Source: Alteromonas macleodii ATCC 27126
GTDB taxonomy: Bacteria; Pseudomonadota; Gammaproteobacteria; Enterobacterales; Alteromonadaceae
Length of the DNA stretch: 64,000 nucleotides
Assembly (NCBI RefSeq): GCF_000172635.2
Contig: NC_018632.1
Span: 3,162,001-3,226,000, forward strand
Direction: 5' to 3'
The position numbers were made by a program, and so were the translations under genes. Positions 36,388 through 44,267 of this stretch are shown in pieces; the first letter of the stretch is position 1, and each line of letters begins with the position of its first letter. Under the pieces are notes generated by a model. That model had not been told where the DNA came from. It made no database searches and saw only the letters and a program-made list of their open reading frames with translations.

Positions 36388-37113
36388 ATGGCAAGGAAAC
36401 CTCGTTTGGCTCCCGCAGGCTATCCACAACACGTCATCCAAAGAGGTAACAATCGCTCAATATGCTTTAAGTGTGAAAACGACTACATCGCCTATATTAG
36501 CTGGCTTAAAAAGTTCTCTGCAAAATTTGATGTAGGCATACATGCTTGGGTATTGATGACCAATCATGTTCATTTACTTTGCACTCCTAAGCTTGATAAC
36601 CTTGGCGTAAGCAAAATGATGCAAGCGCTTGGCCGCATGTATGTGAGGTACTTTAACCACAAATATGAGCGCTCTGGAACGTTGTGGGAAGGAAGGTTTC
36701 ATTCCAGTCTGGTCTCTAACGACGAATATCTTCTCACGGTTTATAGATATATCGAGCTAAACCCTGTAAGAGCGAACATGGTCGAAAAGCCGGTTGAATA
36801 TAAATGGTCAAGCTACAGAATAAATGCGTTAGGCACGTCTTCGTCACTGCACAGTCCTCATCCTGTATACCTAAATTTAGGAGCTTCAGAAAACCAACGT
36901 CTTGCCGCTTACCGCGCTCTGTTCGATGATGAACTGCCTCAAACTGACATTGATAAAATTCAAAGCGGTACTCGAAGAGGACTAGTGCTGGGAAGCGATA
37001 CTTTTAAACAGCAAATTGAAAGCCTGACTGGGCATCGCTTAAAACACGAAGCGTTGGGTAGGCCACCGCAAATCAGTGAGCAGTTAACCGCTGGTTGCTC
37101 GGAAATAGCTTAA
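36388..37113 (+). mobile_element. rayT: REP-associated tyrosine transposase (RAYT, TnpA_REP)
   Basis: This 241-residue Y1/HUH-family single-strand transposase, distantly related to IS200/IS605, carries the HUH motif TNHVHLLC (H60 and H62). The ELNPVRANMV block with the preceding YRYIELNP is the RAYT signature, and WSSYR follows. It begins MARKPRLAPAGYPQHVIQRGNN, as RAYTs usually do. These proteins handle REP-like repeats rather than moving as simple IS elements. Here the gene is bracketed by oppositely oriented 16-bp repeats (36228 and 37112), and its TAA stop overlaps the second. An AAAGGAATTTGG sequence provides the ribosome site. Confidence 0.93.
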
Positions 37114-37127
37114 TGTACTCTGACCCC
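37112..37127 (-). repeat. RAYT-associated 16-bp repeat, copy 5
   Basis: AATGTACTCTGACCCC, exact inverted copy; its first two bases are part of the transposase stop codon. Confidence 0.85.
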
Positions 37128-37206
37128 TTTATTTTTAAAAACATCGCGTTGGCTCAACTAGCTCAAACCTGCGAACACTTAACCACAAACTGTTTGGAAA
37201 TAAGTT

Positions 37207-37222
37207 AATGTACTCTGACCCC
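37207..37222 (-). repeat. RAYT-associated 16-bp repeat, copy 6
   Basis: Exact inverted copy. The roughly 35 bases before it (AACCACAAACTGTTTGGAAATAA region) are a diverged copy of the transposase 3' end before copy 5, so a longer unit was duplicated. Confidence 0.85.
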
Positions 37223-37252
37223 ATTTTTTATATCGCGACTTGGAAGCTTATT

Positions 37253-37268
37253 AATGTACTCTGACCCC
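37253..37268 (-). repeat. RAYT-associated 16-bp repeat, copy 7 (contains the recQ start codon)
   Basis: Exact inverted copy AATGTACTCTGACCCC. The ATG at 37254-37256 is the only suitable start for the helicase frame upstream of a TTG at 37275. Confidence 0.88.
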
Positions 37269-39245
37269 AATATTTTGCAGCAGCTGTTTGGTTTTTCGGC
37301 GTTTCGCGAGGGACAGAAGAAGGCAGTGGAATCACTGCTTGGTGGAAATTCAACGTTAGCGATTTTTCCCACTGGCTCGGGCAAATCATTGTGCTATCAG
37401 TTTGTTGCTACGCAATTGCCACACTTGACCTTGGTTGTGTCGCCACTGTTAGCACTGATGAAAGATCAGCTGGAGTTTCTTCATAGCAAAGGCATTGCAG
37501 CAGCGAGTATCGACTCTACGCTAACGCCCGAGCAAAACAAGCAGGTGATGAACGACGTGCGTTCTGGGCAGTGTAAAATTTTAATGGTGTCAGTGGAGCG
37601 TTTTAAGAACGAGCGTTTTAGACAGTTTATTGAATCTGTTCAAGTAAGTATGCTAGTTGTCGATGAAGCACACTGTATCTCTGAGTGGGGCCACAACTTT
37701 CGCCCTGACTACTTAAAACTCCCCGCGTATCAGAAAGAGCTTAATATTCCGTTAGTACTTCTGCTCACAGCTACTGCCACTAAAAAAGTAAAAGAAGATA
37801 TGGCAGCGCGCTTTGATGTTGCGCCAGCCAACATTATTCAAACAGGGTTTTATCGACCCAACTTGAATTTGCATGTTCGCCCAGTACATGAACCATATAA
37901 AAACCAAGCCTTACTTGAAGAAATTCAAAAACAGAAAGGTGCGGGTATCGTTTATGTCACGCTGCAAAATAGTGCAGAAGAAGTAGCCCGGGTCCTACAG
38001 CAACAAGGGTTTGCTGCAAAGGCTTATCACGCTGGTCTCGACAGTGATGTAAGACAAGGTATCCAGCAAGATTTTATGCACAATAAGCTTCAAGTTGTTG
38101 TGGCTACCATTGCATTTGGCATGGGCATTGATAAGTCGGATATTCGCTTTGTTGTTCATTACGACTTACCAAAGTCTATTGAAAACTACAGCCAAGAAAT
38201 TGGCCGGGGTGGACGAGACGGTAAAGCCGCAAACTGCACGGTTTTAGCTAACCTTGACGGGCTAGTCACCATAGAGAACTTCGTTTATGGCGATACACCA
38301 GATAAAAGCGCCATTCAACGCGTAATAGATGATATCAGCGCACAGGCCCCCGCTCACATAAATTCAGCGGCGCAAAATGATTCACCTACCAACGGCGAAA
38401 ACAATGTTTACCAGTGGGAAACGCAAATAAATAGCTTATCGAGTGCCAGCAACATACGACAGCTTCCGCTTAAAACCCTCCTGGTACAGCTCGAACTCGC
38501 AAACGTTATTCGCCCTTTGTATGCCTATTTTGCTGAATATAAATTTCGTTTTATTTCAGAGAAAACCACCATACTTGGCCTTTTCTCAGAAGAACGGGCT
38601 CGCTTCCTAGACGCCGTATTCACTCATTCAAATATGAAAAAGGTGTGGGGCATTATAGATTTCGACAGTATTTATCAGCATTACGGCGCAGAGCGTGCCA
38701 GGGTGGTGGCCGCACTAGAGTATTTACATGAACACAATCATATTGAGCTTGCCTCACGCTTAATAACTGACGTATACCGCGTTGACTACGAAAAACTGCA
38801 AGCTGCCGATTTGGCAGAAAGGTTGGCTCGCTATTTCGCTGAAAACGAGCGCAAAGAAATAGAACGTATCGCCGCGCTGGTAAGCTTCTTCGAACTCAAT
38901 ACTTGCTTAAGCTATAACTTATCGGCGTATTTTGACGATTCCCAAGCGCCCAATGAATGCGGGCACTGCAGTGTATGTCAGGGAAATGTGGCTAGGCTCA
39001 GCTATTCAAACCCAATTCCCACACCGAACCCAGACCAAATATCAGAGGCCATAGCAGCACTAAAAGCGCATTTGAGCGGAAAATTTGATGGCCCAATCAC
39101 ATCATCTATTTGCTGTCGTTTTCTAACTGGCATGACCATGCCTTTGTTCACTCGATTTAAAGTGAGACAAGTAAAGGGCTTTGGTTCTTGTGAAAACTGC
39201 CGATATGCTGATGTGAAAGCAATGGTAGATGCTATAAATCAGTGA
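37254..39245 (+). CDS. RecQ-family ATP-dependent DNA helicase
   Basis: This 663-residue superfamily 2 helicase has Walker A FPTGSGKSLCYQ (about residue 40), the DEAH box VVDEAHCISEWGHNFRPDY, motif III LTATAT, and motif VI EIGRGGRDG. After the RecQ core comes a winged-helix-like region and a Cys cluster CGHCSVCQGN near residue 575. A final part with two more cysteines (GFGSCENCRYAD) differs from the E. coli RecQ HRDC end. The first residues MYSDPN are encoded by a RAYT repeat, so the original N-terminus was probably replaced. GGAAG lies seven bases before the ATG. Confidence 0.92.
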   Translation: MYSDPNILQQLFGFSAFREGQKKAVESLLGGNSTLAIFPTGSGKSLCYQFVATQLPHLTLVVSPLLALMKDQLEFLHSKGIAAASIDSTLTPEQNKQVMNDVRSGQCKILMVSVERFKNERFRQFIESVQVSMLVVDEAHCISEWGHNFRPDYLKLPAYQKELNIPLVLLLTATATKKVKEDMAARFDVAPANIIQTGFYRPNLNLHVRPVHEPYKNQALLEEIQKQKGAGIVYVTLQNSAEEVARVLQQQGFAAKAYHAGLDSDVRQGIQQDFMHNKLQVVVATIAFGMGIDKSDIRFVVHYDLPKSIENYSQEIGRGGRDGKAANCTVLANLDGLVTIENFVYGDTPDKSAIQRVIDDISAQAPAHINSAAQNDSPTNGENNVYQWETQINSLSSASNIRQLPLKTLLVQLELANVIRPLYAYFAEYKFRFISEKTTILGLFSEERARFLDAVFTHSNMKKVWGIIDFDSIYQHYGAERARVVAALEYLHEHNHIELASRLITDVYRVDYEKLQAADLAERLARYFAENERKEIERIAALVSFFELNTCLSYNLSAYFDDSQAPNECGHCSVCQGNVARLSYSNPIPTPNPDQISEAIAALKAHLSGKFDGPITSSICCRFLTGMTMPLFTRFKVRQVKGFGSCENCRYADVKAMVDAINQ

Positions 39246-39315
39246 ACGTAGCAAATACCCCAAATCTAATTTATAGTGTTGAGTGAATCACAATTAGCAA
39301 GTGGTAAAGGAAAAT

Positions 39316-40161
39316 ATGACGCTAATTCAGGGACAAGAACATACTCCTAAGGGATCGCTAGTTGTAGTTGGCACTGGAATCAGTGTTGCGGGTCAAATGA
39401 CGATAGCGACCAAAAGCCACATCGAAAATGCTGACATTGTGTACATGGGGATCATGAACAAAGTTGGTGAACACGTGGTCACCAATATAAACCCGAACAG
39501 TGTGTCTTTAGACGACCTTTATCAAGAAGGGAAATCTCGCGCTGTCACCTATGACCAAATGGCCGACCGCATCGTGCAGTCAGTTGTTGAAGGTAAAAAA
39601 GTGTGCGTGGCTTTTTATGGTCACCCAGGCGTATTTGTTACGCCTTCTCATGAGGCTATTCGCAGAGTACGGGAACTTGGCCTAGATGCGCAAATGCTCC
39701 CCGGCGTGTCTGCAGAAGACTGCTTAATTGCGGATTTGGGAATAGATCCCTCTCGCTTTGGCTGTCAGTCTTATGAAGCAACTCAATTTTTGTTTCGCGA
39801 TTACCGCATTGATCCTCACATGACGCAAATCATCTGGCAAATAGGTTTAGCCGGAGAAGCAACGCTAAGCGTGTTAGATGCTAATCACAGTGAATCTGGG
39901 CTTGCCATGCTGGCTGACATTCTAGCCGAGCACTATCCAGAAGATCACGAGCTGATTATTTACGAGGCAGCCACCCTGCCCCTTTGCGAGCCAAAAATAC
40001 AAAAAGTGTTGCTTCGCGAATTACAGTTCGCCAAGCCAACATTAATTTCGACCCTAGTAGTACCCTCACTTGGCATGCCAGCATACCGTCAGGATCGTTT
40101 GGCAAAGCTAGGTTTAACTGAGCAACAAGTTATTGACTTTAGATCTCCAAAAGTAAACTAA
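39316..40161 (+). CDS. Borosin-type peptide backbone alpha-N-methyltransferase (split, SonM-like)
   Basis: This SAM-dependent tetrapyrrole-methylase-fold enzyme is about 281 residues from the ATG at 39316. The GTG at 39301 extends it by five residues, but AAAGGA sits just before the ATG. The SAM loop VGTGISVAGQ is at 18-27. The residue pattern Y69, R75, Y79 (in LYQEGKSRAVTYDQM) and Y101 before GHPGVF matches the catalytic set of OphMA/SonM-type borosin N-methyltransferases, and PGVSAEDCLIADLGIDPS and QSYEATQFLF are typical of them. Porphyrin-pathway methylases lack this combination. It would iteratively methylate backbone amides of the peptide encoded 14 bases downstream. Being a separate enzyme, it is the split type. 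Confidence 0.88.
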   Translation: MTLIQGQEHTPKGSLVVVGTGISVAGQMTIATKSHIENADIVYMGIMNKVGEHVVTNINPNSVSLDDLYQEGKSRAVTYDQMADRIVQSVVEGKKVCVAFYGHPGVFVTPSHEAIRRVRELGLDAQMLPGVSAEDCLIADLGIDPSRFGCQSYEATQFLFRDYRIDPHMTQIIWQIGLAGEATLSVLDANHSESGLAMLADILAEHYPEDHELIIYEAATLPLCEPKIQKVLLRELQFAKPTLISTLVVPSLGMPAYRQDRLAKLGLTEQQVIDFRSPKVN

Positions 40162-40175
40162 AAGGAAAAAACGAC

Positions 40176-40382
40176 ATGGCAAAGAAAACAATTGTAGATT
40201 TCTTGGTTGAGCTAGACAGCAACAGCAAACTAATGGATGCGTATAAAAAGAACCCTGTGGGCACTGCAGAAAAGTACGGTTTATCTGGTGAAGATCTTCA
40301 GCTAATTAAAGACCAAGACTGGGACGAAGTAGCCAAACGCTTTGATGATACTAGCAAGGCTACCCGCGTAATTAGCTACTAG
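40176..40382 (+). CDS. Split borosin precursor peptide (SonA-like)
   Basis: This 68-residue peptide has AAAAGGAAAAAACGAC just upstream as a strong ribosome site and lies 14 bases after the methyltransferase. Residues about 5-45 form a helical borosin-binding/Nif11-like leader (FLVELDSNSKLMDAYKKNP, then KYGLSGEDLQLI) of the kind seen in SonA. The C-terminal tail KATRVISY would be the core; it shares the VIS tripeptide that I recall from the SonA core, where Leu and Ile are N-methylated. By that alignment Ile66 is a likely site, and Val65 or others are possible. No protease or transporter gene is adjacent, so how the core is released is unknown. Confidence 0.85.
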   Translation: MAKKTIVDFLVELDSNSKLMDAYKKNPVGTAEKYGLSGEDLQLIKDQDWDEVAKRFDDTSKATRVISY

Positions 40383-40414
40383 TCGTTATCTTTTTAAGCT
40401 AGCTGAAGTAGAAA

Positions 40415-43400
40415 GTGAAGCGCTGTTTGAAATGCATCTTCGCTATCGTTTGTTTTACGATGGCGCTTCCTACTTTTGCGCTTTTAAAAGAACCACTTAA
40501 CATCACATCATCAGTCACTACGCTAGACGAACTGAAACAGCGAATTCAAAACAACGATGAGTCTGTAGAAACCACATTCACCGAGCTAGGCTACTTCTTC
40601 GACGCCCACCCGAACGCTTTTCAGCAAGCCCGCTTATTCAACCTAATAGCTTATAAGCACATTCTTGAGCAAGACCTTGTTGCGGGGTACGAAACTCTGT
40701 TGGAAGCCCGCAAGCTTGCGAAAAAAGGCGGCAACACCATGGCGCTGGCAGAGTCTTTTCGCTTAGAAGGGCTAATTTTGGACTTGTCAGGAGAGCATGC
40801 TCGTGCACTCGAAGCGCTCAACAAATCCCTTGCTGCTTTCATTGAAGTAAATAGCGATAACGCCTTGCTTGTATATAGCGCTATGGGCAATGTGTACATG
40901 TCGCTGCAAAACTACGAAATGATGTTGCAGCTAGGTCAAAACTTCCTCGCCGCAGCTCAGCGTTTAAATGATAAAGAAAACAAAGCCATTGCTTACTTTT
41001 TCCAAGGTTACGCGCAAACGGAACTGGGCGACTATCAAGACGCTAAAATAAGCCTTCTGCTGGCAGAAGAATTGTTCAAAGAGGTGCACTACCCCTTTAT
41101 TGGTATTGTTCATACCAAAATGGCTGAGCTACATATCGCCCAAGGCAATTTAACTGAAGCGCTGACTATGTTGAACCGCGCTGCGGAATCAGACCGCAAA
41201 GTTGGTTTTAAATACAACGAAGGGTCTAGACTACTGCGCTTGGTCGACATCTACATTAAACGCAATCAAATAGACTTGGCTATTAGCGAACTTGAAGGTG
41301 GATTAAAAAAAGACGCCATAAAGAACGACAAATCCGTGGTGCTAAGCATGTTGGAAAAGCTCATTTCACTCCTTGAATCAACCAACAATTTTGAAGCCGC
41401 GTTAGAATATTCAAAGCTATACACGAAAACTTATGAAGAAAGTTTTAATGAACAGCAGTCAAGATTGTTAGCCCTTAACCGCGTGCGACTTTCTATTTCC
41501 GAAAAAGAAGAAACCATCAAGCTTCTAGAGAAAGACAACCAGCTAAAAGAGCAGCGTAACCTTATACAGAAAAAGCAAAACACGTTTCAGCTGTATTTCA
41601 TCGGTTTTGTGATCCTTTCATTAGGCTTAGTCGTTGGCCTATGGCTTAGAACTCGCCAACAACGTAAGGCGCTCGATGCACTTACTCAAGACCTTCAGAA
41701 AGCAACAAAAGCAAAATCTGACTTTCTTGCACGCATGAGTCACGAAATTCGCACGCCGCTTAACGCCATTATCGGCCTGACCAAGCTTTCGCAGCGGGCT
41801 GCAGAAGATAAAGACCAACAAACGAACCTTATTCAGATAGAAGGCGCGTCGCAAACCCTACTAAGTATAATTAACGACATACTCGACTTCTCGAAAATAG
41901 AAGCGGGCAAGCTTGATATTGAATCGACGCAATTCAATTTAGACGCGCTAGTAAACCAAACTATTAGATTACATTTAGGGCGCGCTGAGGAAAAGCACAT
42001 AGAGCTTATTCAGCACATATCACGTGACGTACCGTTAAACCTTATCGGCGACCCGTTACGCATACAGCAAATTCTAAGCAATTTAGTCAGTAACGCTCTT
42101 AAGTTTACCGAGGATGGACTGATTTCGGTAAGCGTTAGATGCACGCATAATGTAGAAGACATTCAGCTTGAATTTGAAGTTAAAGACACAGGGATTGGGC
42201 TAAACAGCACGCAAAAGGCATTACTATTTCAACCATTTAACCAAGGTGATGAGTCTATATCTCGTCGATACGGCGGCACCGGCCTAGGCTTAGCAATATG
42301 TAAGCAGTTAGTCACATTAATGGGCGGAGAGATCTGGGTTGAGAGCCAGCTTGGAAAAGGCGCAAGCTTTCATTTTACCGTAACCGTTAAACAGGATGCT
42401 TCCCAACAAATTGTATCGCCGTCTAAGCAACTTTCGTTACTTAAGGTACTTATTGCTGATGACATTGGCGTGTCGCGCGACGCTATTATCGAGTCGCTAT
42501 CAGTGGCTAACATTAAAGCAGATGTTGCGACCGGCGGTAAAGAAGCCGTAGCCAAAATGCGTGCTGCTGTGGGAAACAGTGCGCCTTACGACGTACTTAT
42601 TTTAGATTGGAATATGCCTGACATTGATGGATTGGAAGTCGCAGCCATCATGAAACAGGAGTTTTCAATTAAGCCACCGAAGGTGATAATGCTGTATGCA
42701 TTCGAGTCGCCTCATATGCGAGAGCAGGCTAACCAACTAGGTATTCGAACCTTCATTAAAAAGCCTTTTAGCACTAGTGAGCTTGTAGATAAGCTACAAG
42801 AGCTTTGCTTAAACGTGAACACTAGAACCCTACCAGCAGATGCTGCGCCTGTGCCTAATCTGCGCGGAACGAAGATCCTTTTCGCAGAAGACAATACACT
42901 GAATCAAAAAGTAACCCTTGGTCTGTTAAACGACACCCACGCAAATATTGAAGTGGTTAGCAACGGCTTTGAAGCCATAAAAGCCTTACGTGAAGATAAC
43001 AGCTATGACGTGGTATTGATGGATATCCAAATGCCCGTTATGGACGGGTTAACAGCAGCTAGAAAAATCAGAGATGAGCTGAAATTAACTTTGCCGATTA
43101 TTGCCATGACGGCTCACGCCATGCAGCAAGACATTGACAAGAGCCTGGCAGCGGGCATGGACGGCCACATCAACAAACCGGTTGACCCAAACCGCTTCTT
43201 TGACGTGCTTGTTGAAGTGCTAAATAAAGTAAAGTCGACGGCGACCACTGAAGTAATCGGCGGGCCATCGGCAAACACAATACCGCTGAACTTTATAGAT
43301 AAATCTCAAGCCATGCAAGCAATGTTAAATGACGAGACTTTGTATAAAGAGTTACTTAACGACTTTGCAGCACTTAACAAAGAGCTAGATAACCTTCGAA

Positions 43401-43627
43401 AAGCCATTGATGAAAAAGACTATGCTTCTATTGTTCGTATAGCGCATATCTACATAACTGCCCTTCGGTACATTGGTGCTTACGCCTTAGCTGAGCTAGC
43501 TGCAACGATTGAGCTAACGATAAAACGTAATGAGCATGGAAGCGTAGCTGGTTTTAGCGATCAGTTAGAAGCACTTTACACAGCATTGGTAGAGATGAAT
43601 GCGAAAGTTGAGGGAATGGTGAAGTAA
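40415..43627 (+). CDS. TPR-containing hybrid sensor histidine kinase with two receivers and a C-terminal Hpt-like domain
   Basis: This 1070-residue membrane sensor has a signal peptide (about 1-22), periplasmic TPR repeats (about 30-350), a coiled coil, one membrane helix (about 393-412), HisKA with MSHEIRTPLN (about residue 442), and an ATPase domain (GIGL, then YGGTGLGLAICKQL). Receiver 1 (about 678-795) has its Asp in LDWNMPDIDG, receiver 2 (about 818-940) in LMDIQMPVMDG, and an Hpt-like domain lies at about 985-1060. The Hpt motif keeps His (AHIYITALRYIGA), but the usual LKG is replaced. GTG start. It begins 32 bases after the borosin precursor on the same strand and may be co-transcribed. 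Confidence 0.88.
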   Translation: MKRCLKCIFAIVCFTMALPTFALLKEPLNITSSVTTLDELKQRIQNNDESVETTFTELGYFFDAHPNAFQQARLFNLIAYKHILEQDLVAGYETLLEARKLAKKGGNTMALAESFRLEGLILDLSGEHARALEALNKSLAAFIEVNSDNALLVYSAMGNVYMSLQNYEMMLQLGQNFLAAAQRLNDKENKAIAYFFQGYAQTELGDYQDAKISLLLAEELFKEVHYPFIGIVHTKMAELHIAQGNLTEALTMLNRAAESDRKVGFKYNEGSRLLRLVDIYIKRNQIDLAISELEGGLKKDAIKNDKSVVLSMLEKLISLLESTNNFEAALEYSKLYTKTYEESFNEQQSRLLALNRVRLSISEKEETIKLLEKDNQLKEQRNLIQKKQNTFQLYFIGFVILSLGLVVGLWLRTRQQRKALDALTQDLQKATKAKSDFLARMSHEIRTPLNAIIGLTKLSQRAAEDKDQQTNLIQIEGASQTLLSIINDILDFSKIEAGKLDIESTQFNLDALVNQTIRLHLGRAEEKHIELIQHISRDVPLNLIGDPLRIQQILSNLVSNALKFTEDGLISVSVRCTHNVEDIQLEFEVKDTGIGLNSTQKALLFQPFNQGDESISRRYGGTGLGLAICKQLVTLMGGEIWVESQLGKGASFHFTVTVKQDASQQIVSPSKQLSLLKVLIADDIGVSRDAIIESLSVANIKADVATGGKEAVAKMRAAVGNSAPYDVLILDWNMPDIDGLEVAAIMKQEFSIKPPKVIMLYAFESPHMREQANQLGIRTFIKKPFSTSELVDKLQELCLNVNTRTLPADAAPVPNLRGTKILFAEDNTLNQKVTLGLLNDTHANIEVVSNGFEAIKALREDNSYDVVLMDIQMPVMDGLTAARKIRDELKLTLPIIAMTAHAMQQDIDKSLAAGMDGHINKPVDPNRFFDVLVEVLNKVKSTATTEVIGGPSANTIPLNFIDKSQAMQAMLNDETLYKELLNDFAALNKELDNLRKAIDEKDYASIVRIAHIYITALRYIGAYALAELAATIELTIKRNEHGSVAGFSDQLEALYTALVEMNAKVEGMVK

Positions 43628-43725
43628 AGCCTTTCAGGCTGGGAGAAGAGAAATTAAGAAAAACAATGCCCGCACAATAAATGCAGGCACAGTAGTATAC
43701 ACGTTGAGCCAACCGCTCCCGATTA

Positions 43726-44175
43726 TTACTCGTCTGACTCTTGAGAGGCATACTCATTTTTCATAAGCCACGCGTACGCCGTTGTAAAAGCGGTTTCTTG
43801 AAACTGTTTTAAACCCGTGTCAGAAAATGGCACTGCAAGCGGATTTCTACGTAGTGATTCTTTAATATCCGTTGGGCTAAATACTACAACTTGAAGCCCT
43901 TCAATCAATTCAATGGCAGCCTCTAACTTGAAGCCAATTGCACTACCTGCAAATTTACCTTTGCTTTGGCGCTGACGAATTATCACTGCATCAATTTTGT
44001 AGTCTTCTACAAGTTTAGCAAAGGTACTTTGGAAGCTCTTTAGCCCCTTCGCACTGGTATCGGCAAGCGTTAAACGGCGCGTACGGCAATCTGGCAAATG
44101 AAACAAGCCGTCAGCCAGCGACACCAAACTAACAATTGCTTCATTACCTTTTAAATCTACACCACAGACTTTCAT
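43726..44175 (-). CDS. DUF3010 family protein
   Basis: This 149-residue protein matches the DUF3010 family known from Alteromonadales and Vibrionales: it begins MKVCGVDLKGNEAIVSLVSL and carries IIRQRQSKGKFAGSAIGFKLEAAIEL and VVFSPTDIKESLRRNP. The N-terminal DLKGNEA strand resembles RNase H-like folds such as those of resolvase-type or YqgF proteins, but no function is established. A single gene, convergent with the hybrid kinase gene. Confidence 0.88.
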   Translation of the reverse strand: MKVCGVDLKGNEAIVSLVSLADGLFHLPDCRTRRLTLADTSAKGLKSFQSTFAKLVEDYKIDAVIIRQRQSKGKFAGSAIGFKLEAAIELIEGLQVVVFSPTDIKESLRRNPLAVPFSDTGLKQFQETAFTTAYAWLMKNEYASQESDE

Positions 44176-44267
44176 ATTTATTCCTAATTACGTTTGTCCG
44201 GCATTATAACGCGTTTCACAGCATTTGAGTCATTCAGTCGGTAAGCTTCAACCTCTTAATAGATGTT

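Noticed and set aside
39316..40161. Cobalamin or siroheme biosynthesis methylase
   Set aside because: The fold is shared, but the Y/R/Y pattern, the YGHPGVF block and the adjacent precursor gene fit borosin methyltransferases, and no other tetrapyrrole gene is present.
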